IMG/VR virus record: IMGVR_UViG_3300035670_000137
Coordinates: 1 to 64,000 of that record
Reading direction: 5' to 3' (one strand)
Length of the DNA stretch: 64,000 nt
From: a virus
In this document: in pieces, positions 57,487-63,993 of the stretch
Numbering within the stretch: the first letter of the stretch is position 1
Layout of the letters: each line of letters begins with the position of its first letter
Notes under the pieces: model-generated
Told to the model about the DNA's origin: nothing
The model's database searches: none
The model's input: only the letters and a program-made list of their open reading frames with translations
Position numbers and translations under genes: made by a program

Positions 57487-57690
57487 ATGAAAGACTATTT
57501 ACCAGTATCACATTTTATGCATGACTATCCACCAACTAAAGCAAAGCTGATGCTAGTAGCATTAGTAGGTAGTGAAGAATTAGCTATAAAGTGGTGGAAT
57601 AGTCCAAATGAAGGTTTTAATAAACTTTGCCCGAAAGACGTACCTATTGAAGAAGTCTATAGTTACCTCCTAGGGCATCTACAAAGATAG
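57487..57690 (+). CDS. MbcA/ParS/Xre-type antitoxin-like protein
   Basis: A 67-residue protein whose 'LMLVALVGSEELAIKWWNSPNEGFNKLCPKDVPIEEVYSYLLGHL' segment fits the C-terminal toxin-binding domain of DUF2384 (MbcA/ParS-type) antitoxins: an 'ELAxxWWnsPNxxf..l.P' core. The N-terminal helix-turn-helix is absent and there is no partner toxin next to it. Stop overlaps tRNA-Cys by two bases. Confidence 0.55.
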   Translation: MKDYLPVSHFMHDYPPTKAKLMLVALVGSEELAIKWWNSPNEGFNKLCPKDVPIEEVYSYLLGHLQR

Positions 57691-57764
57691 TACCGTGGCC
57701 TGAACGGTGAGGGAGCGGATTGCAAACCCGCAGTATGTCGGTTCGAGTCCGACCGGTACTTCCA
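57689..57764 (+). tRNA. tRNA-Cys(GCA)
   Basis: Acceptor AGTACCG/CGGTACT, anticodon loop TTGCAAA, T-loop TTCGAGT, CCA. Confidence 0.87.
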
Positions 57765-57770
57765 TAAATT

Positions 57771-57848
57771 GGCACGTTAGCATAGATGGCCTAATGTACT
57801 TGCCTGTCACGCGAGAGATCATGGGTTCGAATCCCATACGTGTCGCCA
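57771..57848 (+). tRNA. tRNA-Asp(GTC)
   Basis: Acceptor GGCACGT/ACGTGTC, anticodon loop CTGTCAC, T-loop TTCGAAT, G discriminator, CCA. Confidence 0.88.
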
Positions 57849-57872
57849 TTAACTTTAGTGAGGAGTATTATC

Positions 57873-58910
57873 ATGGCAGAACCAAGAAAGATAGTACCTA
57901 CTAAAGCTGGAAGTGAGCTTCCTAAGGAAGTTACGCTCCAAGATGCAGCTACACAGGAACTAATTGCAGAAAATGCAGTTACAAATCCTAGTGAACTAAA
58001 CGCTATAGTAGTTGGTTTAGGACGTGGCAAGGTTGAAGATCCTAGTAAACCAGTGCCAACACAAGTAGTAGAATTTAATAGTCTTTTAGAAGAAGATGCA
58101 GCTGCTGCTGGTTTATCCGGTGGTGGTAGTGATGGGGGGCATTCTTTTGTATCCCTTCTGCGAATAGTAGAAGGATTAGACCCCACAAATTATAATTTCC
58201 CAATAAACGGTACAGGCGTTCCACCAGAAATACGTGGAGAAGTACTAGCTCTATTACCTGATATTGATGATATTGAAATACCTTTAATACCTGACACTCC
58301 TGTTATTCCCGATCTACCGGACGTACCCGATACGCCAGAAGATCCAGAAGATCCAGAAGATCCAGAAGATCCAGAAGATCCAGAAGATCCAGAAGATCCA
58401 GAAGATCCAGAAGATCCAGAAGATCCAGAAGATGAAAAAGGTAATAACGGCCACGGCAATAATACAGACGGACAGGATGATAATAATCCTGGCCAAGGCG
58501 GTGGCGGACCTAACTCTGACCCTAAGGATGGACAAGATGAAGACGAAGGAAATAAAGGTAACCAAGAAGACTCAACGCCAGGAGTCAACGGCGGAGGGAA
58601 TAATTCTAGTAATCCTAATCCTAGTGAGCCTTCTAGTCCTCCTGATATAGATAAGGGTGGCCCTAAAGGTAACAATGGCTGGGGTAACGGGGATCAGGAT
58701 GCACCTGGAAATAGCCTAGAAAATAATAATGCAGAGAATAACCAAAACGGTACACCAGCTCCAAAACTTAAGTTTGAAGACATGGTTGCCCCGCAGGATG
58801 ACATATTTGCAGGTGGCAGTAACTCTAGCCACGGTAATGATTGGAATATGCCTGATTTGGATACTAATATTCATGCTAAAGTAGTAGAACAGTTAAAAAA
58901 TAGTCATTAA
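57873..58910 (+). CDS. Acidic repeat protein with PED repeats
   Basis: A 345-residue very acidic protein. Residues about 1-150 look folded ('KVEDPSKPVPTQVVEFNSLLEEDAAAAG', 'FVSLLRIVEGLDPTNYNF'). Residues about 155-188 hold an exact array of eleven Pro-Glu-Asp units. Residues 190-340 are Gly/Asn/Asp/Pro-rich and disordered. No catalytic motif. It could be a decoration, DNA-mimic or structural filler protein. Follows tRNA-Asp and has its own terminator. Confidence 0.6.
   Translation: MAEPRKIVPTKAGSELPKEVTLQDAATQELIAENAVTNPSELNAIVVGLGRGKVEDPSKPVPTQVVEFNSLLEEDAAAAGLSGGGSDGGHSFVSLLRIVEGLDPTNYNFPINGTGVPPEIRGEVLALLPDIDDIEIPLIPDTPVIPDLPDVPDTPEDPEDPEDPEDPEDPEDPEDPEDPEDPEDPEDEKGNNGHGNNTDGQDDNNPGQGGGGPNSDPKDGQDEDEGNKGNQEDSTPGVNGGGNNSSNPNPSEPSSPPDIDKGGPKGNNGWGNGDQDAPGNSLENNNAENNQNGTPAPKLKFEDMVAPQDDIFAGGSNSSHGNDWNMPDLDTNIHAKVVEQLKNSH
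58335..58433 (+). repeat. Eleven tandem 9-base repeats
   Basis: CCAGAAGAT repeated eleven times without change, encoding Pro-Glu-Asp. Unit identity suggests recent expansion by slippage; copy number is likely to differ between related phages. Confidence 0.95.
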
Positions 58911-58917
58911 GACTTTT

Positions 58918-58942
58918 CCAGGCGTAGAAATACGCCTGGATT
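58918..58942 (+). terminator. Terminator after the PED protein
   Basis: CCAGGCGTA-GAAA-TACGCCTGG (9 pairs, GAAA loop), then ATTTTCC. Confidence 0.85.
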
Positions 58943-58959
58943 TTCCAAAGGAGTTTATT

Positions 58960-59112
58960 ATGATTGCAGAAGTGCAAGAAGAAAATGGTGAACTTTTTAT
59001 AGAAATCCCAGAGGAAATGCTCAAAGAATTGGGCTGGAACATTGGTGATGAGCTTCTTTGGGAAATCCAAGAGGATAACACAATAGTTTTAAAACGTGCG
59101 GGTATCGTATAA
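58960..59112 (+). CDS. AbrB/MazE-type DNA-binding protein
   Basis: A 50-residue SpoVT-AbrB domain protein: 'GELFIEIPEEMLKELGWNIGDELLWEI' fits the swapped-hairpin motif 'i.iP.e....lgi..Gd.l' of AbrB/MazE-type proteins. These bind DNA and often repress their own operon or pair with a toxin; no toxin is adjacent. Stop codon lies 15 bases inside tRNA-Gly(TCC). Confidence 0.75.
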   Translation: MIAEVQEENGELFIEIPEEMLKELGWNIGDELLWEIQEDNTIVLKRAGIV

Positions 59113-59171
59113 TGGTATTACTGTAGCCTTCCAAGCTTCAGACGTCAGTTCGATTCTGACTACCCGCTCCA
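59098..59171 (+). tRNA. tRNA-Gly(TCC)
   Basis: Acceptor GCGGGTA/TACCCGC, anticodon loop CTTCCAA, T-loop TTCGATT, CCA. Overlaps the AbrB gene. Confidence 0.87.
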
Positions 59172-59190
59172 ACAGATAAAAATTACTGAC

Positions 59191-59219
59191 TTGAAAAACA
59201 TTTCATAAGAGTGTATAAT
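59191..59219 (+). promoter_or_regulatory. Promoter for the 59280 operon
   Basis: TTGAAA (59191-59196), 17 bases, TATAAT (59214-59219). Confidence 0.8.
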
Positions 59220-59279
59220 ATTACTTTAGATGGGAGAGTTCCTGTCTAAAGCATTTTAACTTAAACTAAAGAGAAAACA

Positions 59280-59558
59280 ATGACTACAATGTACTTTGGA
59301 CATATTTCGGAAGACGTGCTGGAAATGAGTGATGGCTCCTGGGAACCGTTCTACGATAACTACGGCAATGCCTACGAGTTTCAACTTACCATTGAGGAAG
59401 ATCAAATTACTTTGACTGATTCTATTGGACGCCATGTACCAATCGGGCTGGACGCCGTAGCGTCGATGTCAAGGGCTGTAAAACAAGCTAAGAAAGTGGC
59501 TAAGGCATACACCAAGCTGCAAGATATGCAAGATACGGAAGTTATGTTCTTCCTATGA
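59280..59558 (+). CDS. Phage protein, unknown
   Basis: A 92-residue acidic protein (TTMYFGHISEDVLEMSDGSWEPFYDNYGNAYEFQLTIEED...). Its codons are GC-richer than neighbours. Ends in ATGA overlap with the next gene. Not recognised. Confidence 0.6.
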   Translation: MTTMYFGHISEDVLEMSDGSWEPFYDNYGNAYEFQLTIEEDQITLTDSIGRHVPIGLDAVASMSRAVKQAKKVAKAYTKLQDMQDTEVMFFL

Positions 59559-59812
59559 TATTTTTTGAATCTAATGTAAATCCACTAAAAGAACTGATTG
59601 GGTCTATACCATCAGACGGAATAGTTATTGCTAAAGAATCTTTAGATAAGATAGCACTATTCTTCAGTTCTGGGGGTATTAGATTCGAGAGTTATGGAGA
59701 AGTACTACACGCACTACACGCATTTTGTGATTGGTATAACCTAACAACACTAGAACCATACAACGATACTCTAATCTTAAAAAGGATAGACAATGGCCAC
59801 CAAATCTCGTAG
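59555..59812 (+). CDS. Phage protein, unknown
   Basis: An 85-residue protein (IFFESNVNPLKELIGSIPSDGIVIAKESLDKIALFFSSGGIRFESYG...) in ATGA overlap with the gene before. Not recognised. Confidence 0.6.
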   Translation: MIFFESNVNPLKELIGSIPSDGIVIAKESLDKIALFFSSGGIRFESYGEVLHALHAFCDWYNLTTLEPYNDTLILKRIDNGHQIS

Positions 59813-60128
59813 CAAGCATCAAGAAGGTCTTTACAAGGCTTATCAAGCACAGAATCGCCAAGCAGCTAATCGCAAGCGTAAGCTTACCAAGCTGGCAAAG
59901 CAGTTCCCAAACAATGAGCAAATTACTCTAGCTCTGAAGAATATTTCTTACCGCCGTGGAACCCCTAAGACTTCTATGTGGTCACATACTAGCAAAGCAT
60001 GGGCCCAGATGAAAAAGGAGTTCAGTAAGCCTGGTCATGGTTCTCAGCGTAAGGTCTCCGAGAAGGAGATGTTCAAGCTGCGTGCGCGAGCGCACGACGC
60101 TGAGGGGAATCTGATTTGGAATTCCTAA
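59793..60128 (+). CDS. Basic phage protein, possibly nucleic-acid binding
   Basis: A 111-residue strongly basic protein (ATKSRSKHQEGLYKAYQAQNRQAANRKRKLTKLAKQFPNNEQITLALKNISYRRGTPK...). Widespread in large phages, with no known function. High Lys/Arg content fits nucleic acid or ribosome binding. Overlaps both neighbours. Confidence 0.6.
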   Translation: MATKSRSKHQEGLYKAYQAQNRQAANRKRKLTKLAKQFPNNEQITLALKNISYRRGTPKTSMWSHTSKAWAQMKKEFSKPGHGSQRKVSEKEMFKLRARAHDAEGNLIWNS

Positions 60129-60370
60129 GCGCATACGCATTCTTCGCCCTAACAACCTCAATTGCCTCACTTATTATCCTAGTAGGTCCGGTAATTGAGG
60201 AATTAAAATCAGTTAAACCAGATAGTCCAATACTAGATAGTCCGTTTATAACATATACTACTTTTATGGTACTATCTCTGTTAATTGCTCCAATTATTTT
60301 TATTGCCTGTATCTTTCCCTCATCTAACGAAAAGTTTAAAATCGGACTGCTAAATAGCCTAAAGGATTAA
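60116..60370 (+). CDS. Membrane protein, two helices
   Basis: An 84-residue protein with hydrophobic segments at about 6-24 ('AYAFFALTTSIASLIILVGPV') and 48-68 ('FMVLSLLIAPIIFIACIF'), so probably an inner-membrane protein. It could be a holin-like protein, but no endolysin is adjacent. Confidence 0.6.
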   Translation: MEFLSAYAFFALTTSIASLIILVGPVIEELKSVKPDSPILDSPFITYTTFMVLSLLIAPIIFIACIFPSSNEKFKIGLLNSLKD

Positions 60371-60372
60371 AT

Positions 60373-60642
60373 ATGCCCATTCTGACATTCACCTATACTA
60401 AGGATACTGGAGAGGTTAGTAACCGAACCCTATTCGCTTTGGAACAGCCTGGCGCAAAATACTTCGGTATTGATATGTCAGAACTAGATCTTGAGGATCA
60501 AGTAGCATTCTCAGTAGATATGGATAAGATTGAAGAAGAAAAGCAGCAAAAGATTAAAGATCTGATGGCTCAGTATGATATTAAACATAGTTTTCGTACA
60601 TTCCTGCCATCAAAAATGTCAGACGTTACTATTGAAGATTAA
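60373..60642 (+). CDS. Phage protein, unknown
   Basis: An 89-residue protein (PILTFTYTKDTGEVSNRTLFALEQPGAKYFGIDMSELDLEDQVAFSVDMDKIEEEKQQKIKDL...), 2 bases after the membrane gene. The N-terminal 'fTYtk.tGevS.Rtl..' strands resemble small WYL-like or phage single-domain proteins, not assigned. Confidence 0.6.
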   Translation: MPILTFTYTKDTGEVSNRTLFALEQPGAKYFGIDMSELDLEDQVAFSVDMDKIEEEKQQKIKDLMAQYDIKHSFRTFLPSKMSDVTIED

Positions 60643-60650
60643 GTGATTAA

Positions 60651-61037
60651 ATGAATAGTAAGGATAAGGGTAATGTAGGTATTAGTGCAGCTATATTCTA
60701 TTTTACAAAATTAGGATACACGGTATCTATACCTCTTACAGATAGCCAGAGTTACGATATAATAGTTGATATAGACAGTGTACTGTATAAAGTACAGGTA
60801 AAGTATACTTCTATCAAAGCTACTTCTGGAAGTTATGTACTATCTCTAAGATCAATATCAGGAACTACTAAAAAATCTTATGCAACTATAAAAGATCTAG
60901 ATATTGATTATGTATTTGTATATACAGCTGCAGGGGATCAGGTATTAATTCCAATAACTGAAATAACTAATACTTCTTCCCTTACATTAACCAGAGATAT
61001 TATTAAAAAATATAGTGGGTTGGATGAGCTGGCTTAA
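60651..61037 (+). CDS. PD-(D/E)XK homing endonuclease (I-Ssp6803I type)
   Basis: A 128-residue nuclease. 'DKGNVGISAAIFYFTKLGYTVSIPLTDSQSYDIIVDIDSVLYKVQVKYTS' contains the core: Glu-less helix then 'YDIIVD' (first acidic) and 'VQVKY' (second acidic-type Gln and catalytic Lys), as in the tetrameric I-Ssp6803I group, which in cyanobacteria lies in tRNA introns. The last 24 bases of the gene are the first 24 bases of tRNA-Ser(GCT), so the enzyme gene is fused onto a tRNA gene edge. Confidence 0.8.
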   Translation: MNSKDKGNVGISAAIFYFTKLGYTVSIPLTDSQSYDIIVDIDSVLYKVQVKYTSIKATSGSYVLSLRSISGTTKKSYATIKDLDIDYVFVYTAAGDQVLIPITEITNTSSLTLTRDIIKKYSGLDELA

Positions 61038-61109
61038 ATCGGCGTCCTGCTAAGACGTTGGCTATGGTGAACCCATGGTCCGAGAGTTCGAATCTCTCAC
61101 CCACTGCCA
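61014..61109 (+). tRNA. tRNA-Ser(GCT)
   Basis: Acceptor AGTGGGT/ACCCACT, anticodon loop CTGCTAA, class II variable arm, T-loop TTCGAAT, G discriminator, CCA. Overlaps the endonuclease gene by 24 bases. Confidence 0.88.
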
Positions 61110-61160
61110 ACTAACATAAGGAGAATATCATGCGATTGTAGATAATTACAGGAGCATAAT

Positions 61161-61508
61161 ATGTCTAGAACTTATAGAAATCACACTTTCTCACATTGGT
61201 TCAACCCTTTGGAGAAGTTAGTAGATGGGTGGGAACCCGGCAATGATATTTGCTATGTTTGGGGTAGTACTGTCCGTTCGTGGAAAAAGATCGACCCTAA
61301 ATCGGAGCAAGGTCGTAAAATCCTAGCGAAAGCTAAAAGAGATAAGACCGTTCGTTTTAAGGAACCAGGTCCTGCATGGTTTCGTAACCTTTTTGAAGAG
61401 CGTCCTTTGCGTCGTTCTTCAAAGCGTGAGCTGCAGAAGTTTATGGCTGATGAGGACTACGAACCAATCATTGACGCAAGGCAGCGTAAGCGTGTCTATT
61501 GGACCTAG
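61161..61508 (+). CDS. Phage protein, unknown
   Basis: A 115-residue basic protein (SRTYRNHTFSHWFNPLEKLVDGWEPGNDICYVWGSTVRSWKKIDPKSEQGRK...) of a type frequent in large phages, not assigned. CAGGAGC ribosome site. Confidence 0.62.
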   Translation: MSRTYRNHTFSHWFNPLEKLVDGWEPGNDICYVWGSTVRSWKKIDPKSEQGRKILAKAKRDKTVRFKEPGPAWFRNLFEERPLRRSSKRELQKFMADEDYEPIIDARQRKRVYWT

Positions 61509-62036
61509 TATGGGAACGACTACACTACATAACCGAAAAGAAGCTGAAGTGTCCGGAACTTGCAGTGGAAGGCGTAGGAAGATAGGGTCGGCGTTGGTTC
61601 AATCCCATTCCCATACTTTGGCCTACCATATTCGTTGATGGCAAAGTAAAAGTATTCAAGACGGGAGGGGCAGTGCCTCCCCTGGTCCACCAATAAGTAG
61701 CTATAAGAGTGACACAGTAGGGTATTAGCAGACGTCCTAGTACCTCTGGAGTAATCATAAACTTAGCTACTTATTAATGGGCCAGTAATAGATTCGATTG
61801 GGTATGAATAGCAATGCTGGAGAATCGTCAAGAAAGACGTAAAAATCACAATAATAAATGCAAACGATTCTACGTTCGCTCTAGCCGCTTGAGCTAGATA
61901 AGGTTTCGGGACTGTCCCTTATTACCAATACAGTCCCATTTTATAAGTACACTATGTAGGCGAGGGTCCGGTTCCCATAAGCACTCTATCGCTAGTATTT
62001 ATCGAGAATACTATACGAGTTTAGTGTACTTTTAAA
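61508..62036 (+). ncRNA. Structured RNA region (about 530 nt)
   Basis: No gene. The first 115 bases have a tRNA-like frame: GTATGGG pairs with CCCATAC (61508-61514 and about 61611-61617) and a TTCAATC loop, but no CCA and no good anticodon arm. Downstream are perfect long-range helices: AATAAGTAGCTA/TAGCTACTTATT (12 bp), GAATCGT/ACGATTC, GGGACTGT/ACAGTCCC, AGTACACTA/TAGTGTACT (9 bp) enclosing TAGTATT/AATACTA, plus hairpin GGAGGGGCAGTGCCTCC. The AGTACACTA/TAGTGTACT stem closes the 3' end. Confidence 0.6.
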
Positions 62037-62053
62037 ATTTAAATGGAGTAGTT

Positions 62054-62230
62054 ATGGACGATAAACTTATAGAAAAGTATGTGGAGGATGAGACTAAAAT
62101 AGCTACTATAAACGGTCTACTAATGGCGCAAGCCATATGCTCCAGAAAGTTGCAAGATGTATATAGTAGAGATATTCTTGATATTATGAGAGTAATAGCT
62201 CTATCTATAGAAGATATAAAGAATAAATAA
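62054..62230 (+). CDS. Phage protein, unknown
   Basis: A 58-residue helical protein (DDKLIEKYVEDETKIATINGLLMAQAICSRKLQDVYSRDILDIMRV...) with GGAG upstream, ending one base before tRNA-Thr. Not recognised. Confidence 0.58.
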   Translation: MDDKLIEKYVEDETKIATINGLLMAQAICSRKLQDVYSRDILDIMRVIALSIEDIKNK

Positions 62231-62231
62231 C

Positions 62232-62307
62232 GCTACTTTAGCTCAGTTGGTAGAGCACCGCACTTGTAATGCGGGGGTCGTCAGTTCGAATCCGACAAGT
62301 AGCACCA
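62232..62307 (+). tRNA. tRNA-Thr(TGT)
   Basis: Acceptor GCTACTT/AAGTAGC, anticodon loop CTTGTAA, T-loop TTCGAAT, CCA. Confidence 0.9.
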
Positions 62308-62308
62308 T

Positions 62309-62384
62309 ATCCCATGAAGTGTAATGAATTTGCACGCAACGCTACGGACGTTGAAGAACGGTTTGATTCCGGCATGGGGTGCCA
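62309..62384 (+). tRNA. tRNA-Arg(ACG)
   Basis: Acceptor ATCCCAT/ATGGGGT, anticodon arm CAACG-CTACGGA-CGTTG reading ACG, T-loop TTTGATT, G discriminator, CCA. T-stem has two mismatches. Would need host TadA for A34-to-I editing. Confidence 0.78.
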
Positions 62385-62389
62385 AATAT

Positions 62390-62463
62390 GGGGGTAAAGC
62401 TTTAAGGTGAAGCAACTGGCTTTTAACCAGTAGAACAGGGGTCACTACCCTGTACCCCTACCA
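62390..62463 (+). tRNA. tRNA-Lys(TTT)
   Basis: Acceptor GGGGGTA/TACCCCT, anticodon arm ACTGG-CTTTTAA-CCAGT, T-arm CAGGG/CCCTG with an atypical loop GTCACTA, CCA. Confidence 0.82.
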
Positions 62464-62470
62464 TTTAAGG

Positions 62471-62504
62471 AATTATACGGGTAAGACGTCTTATCGGTAT
62501 AATT
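62471..62504. repeat. Near-palindrome
   Basis: AATTATAC / GTATAATT arms flank TAAGACGTCTTA, itself a perfect palindrome. No T-run follows. Could be an operator or RNA stem. Confidence 0.7.
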
Positions 62505-62592
62505 TGAGCCGGGGAAGTGGAATCTAGTAGTGACCGGCACTAGATCTATTGGATAAATAGTACATGAAAGAATTCCACCCTAAATTAACAAT

Positions 62593-62668
62593 GCGTGCTT
62601 AGCTCAGCTGGTAGAGCGGAACGTTGCCAACGTTCAGGTCGCAGGTTCGAACCCTGTAGCCCGCGCCA
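62593..62668 (+). tRNA. tRNA-Gly(GCC)
   Basis: Acceptor GCGTGCT/AGCCCGC (one mismatch), anticodon loop TTGCCAA, T-loop TTCGAAC, G discriminator, CCA. Confidence 0.85.
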
Positions 62669-62690
62669 AACACATACAAAATTATACGCT

Positions 62691-62775
62691 GCACTTATAA
62701 GAGATACTTCATAAGTTCGACTCTTATATCCGGGGCCACTATCCCGGATACGCCGTTGGTGGCATACTCTTATTA
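62691..62775 (+). tRNA. Candidate circularly permuted tRNA, Ile(TAT)
   Basis: 3' half comes first: anticodon-loop CTTATAA, GAGATACTTC, T-arm ATAAG-TTCGACT-CTTAT, acceptor strand ATCCGGG, G, CCA. Four bases later the 5' half follows: acceptor CCCGGAT (7 of 7 pairs), AC, D-arm GCC-GTTGGT-GGC, then ATACTCTTAT. CTCTTAT of the 5' half is complementary to ATAAGAG of the 3' half, closing the anticodon helix. This order is that of permuted tRNA genes. The join would need trimming. Confidence 0.4.
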
Positions 62776-62799
62776 CCTTTTCTCGTATATACCAAAATT

Positions 62800-63138
62800 A
62801 TGAAACTATATATCGCCGTATTAGATGAAGTACCAGACCATATGGTTCCTACACTAGTAGCTCACACTGTATTAGGTGCAAATGAAGCCTTTAGATTTTA
62901 TCCTGCGTATCAGGAATGGTTAAATACGTCTTTTAAGAAAGTAGTACTAAGAGTTAATCGTAAAGAGTTTCAAAAGATAACGGAACTTGGTGGAGATAAA
63001 GTATATTTAGGGTATGAAAATACTACTCTAAATGCTATATACTCTTGTGCTATAGTACTACCAGGTACTCAGGCCAACGTACTTAAATTTGCCAAAATGT
63101 GGAAACCTAAGTATGAAGACAATTTTCCTAGATATTGA
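62800..63138 (+). CDS. Pth2-like protein
   Basis: A 112-residue protein (KLYIAVLDEVPDHMVPTLVAHTVLGANEAFRFYPAYQEWLNTSFKKVVLRVNRKEFQKIT..) with 'KVYLGYENTTLNAIYSCAIVLP' and C-terminal 'NVLKFAKMWKPK'. The fold pattern and small size recall peptidyl-tRNA hydrolase type II. If correct, it would rescue peptidyl-tRNA, fitting the tRNA island. The family match is from pattern only. Confidence 0.45.
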   Translation: MKLYIAVLDEVPDHMVPTLVAHTVLGANEAFRFYPAYQEWLNTSFKKVVLRVNRKEFQKITELGGDKVYLGYENTTLNAIYSCAIVLPGTQANVLKFAKMWKPKYEDNFPRY

Positions 63139-63583
63139 CGGCGTACTAAACAATACAGCTACTTACATATATAATAGACAACAAAGCCCTAGTAAAAAGT
63201 ATATAGGGTACAGCCATAGACATATGGATGAAGTAGACCCTAGGTTGCTAGGGTTAGTGCGATACATAGTAGATGAAACAGGCGCTAAGATAGTAATATC
63301 TTCTAGTTGGAGAATAATCCATACGCAGAATGAAATTGCACAAGTGTTTGCATATAATGGGTGGCTAGACGCTCCTATTATAGATATGACTCCTAAGTCT
63401 ATGGACGCTTTTAGAGGAAATGAGATAAAGGCTTGGTTAGATAGCGATGAGTACACTACTAAATACGCTATTTTAGATGACGGAACAGACTTTTATGAGC
63501 ATCAGCCCCTATTCCGTACAGATGCTACAGTAGGACTTACTTTTATAATAGCTCAGAAAGTAATAGAATTTCTCAATAATTAA
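63113..63583 (+). CDS. HAD-family protein of RNA-repair type
   Basis: A 156-residue HAD-fold protein: motif I 'FLDIDGVLNNT', motif II 'IVISSSWRI', motif III Lys 'IKAWL' and motif IV 'YAILDDGTDF'. The 'IDGVLN...ISSSWR...LDD' layout is that of the HAD domain found in RNA repair proteins and stand-alone in phages. Start at 63113 overlaps the Pth2-like gene by 26 bases. It may heal 2',3'-cyclic phosphate or 3'-phosphate RNA ends. Confidence 0.78.
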   Translation: MKTIFLDIDGVLNNTATYIYNRQQSPSKKYIGYSHRHMDEVDPRLLGLVRYIVDETGAKIVISSSWRIIHTQNEIAQVFAYNGWLDAPIIDMTPKSMDAFRGNEIKAWLDSDEYTTKYAILDDGTDFYEHQPLFRTDATVGLTFIIAQKVIEFLNN

Positions 63584-63584
63584 T

Positions 63585-63659
63585 GGTGCTTATAGTGTAA
63601 TGAGAGCATTTGTCTCTGTGAAAGACAAGGACTGAGATTGAAACTCAGTAGGCACCCCA
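63585..63659 (+). tRNA. tRNA-His(GTG)
   Basis: Acceptor GTGCTTA/TAGGCAC with an extra G at position -1 facing C73, the histidine identity pair; anticodon loop CTGTGAA, T-loop ATTGAAA, CCA. Confidence 0.9.
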
Positions 63660-63678
63660 ATAGCTCAAAAAATTCTGT

Positions 63679-63707
63679 ATTGAAAAATTTTTGCAAAAGG
63701 CGTATAA
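63679..63707 (+). promoter_or_regulatory. Promoter reading into a near-leaderless gene
   Basis: TATAAT at 63702-63707 with TTGAAA at 63679-63684 (17-base spacer). The ATG at 63715 is 7 bases after the -10 box, so the mRNA would have almost no leader. Confidence 0.72.
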
Positions 63708-63714
63708 TTTAAAA

Positions 63715-63984
63715 ATGGCAAATGAGAACAATCCACGAAAGTTTAAAGTTTGGGATACAGCAGCACTCAATACTGCCATGTATAATGCAGCAGAAATTAA
63801 ACATAAGCTAGAGGAAGTATGTAATAAAGCAGGACTTCCATTAGATGAAATTAAGCCGACCCTAATATCTTCAGAATTGCTTTATCTCTTAGCAGAATCT
63901 TATTTAGAAGCATATGACGCATTACTTAGGGAAAACCTAATTCATACTACTAGCCCACATAAAACAAAACCCACAATTCATTAA
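63715..63984 (+). CDS. Phage protein, unknown, leaderless candidate
   Basis: An 89-residue helical protein (ANENNPRKFKVWDTAALNTAMYNAAEIKHKLEEVCNKAGLPLDEIKPTLISSELLYLLAESYLEAYD...). The first ATG after the promoter is at 63715, so translation would start at or next to the first transcribed base. Not recognised. Confidence 0.6.
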   Translation: MANENNPRKFKVWDTAALNTAMYNAAEIKHKLEEVCNKAGLPLDEIKPTLISSELLYLLAESYLEAYDALLRENLIHTTSPHKTKPTIH

Positions 63985-63993
63985 GGAAAATAA

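Noticed and set aside
58335-58433. CRISPR array
   Set aside because: Units are 9-base coding repeats with no spacers. No array of repeats with unique spacers was seen anywhere in the window.
58190-58675. Antisense open frame encoding Gly-Ser-Ser repeats that looks like collagen or silk
   Set aside because: It is the reverse reading of the Pro-Glu-Asp repeat array in the real gene at 57873; no ribosome site or promoter.
61508-61621. Regular tRNA with acceptor GTATGGG/CCCATAC
   Set aside because: No CCA, weak T-stem and no convincing anticodon arm; kept as part of a structured RNA instead.
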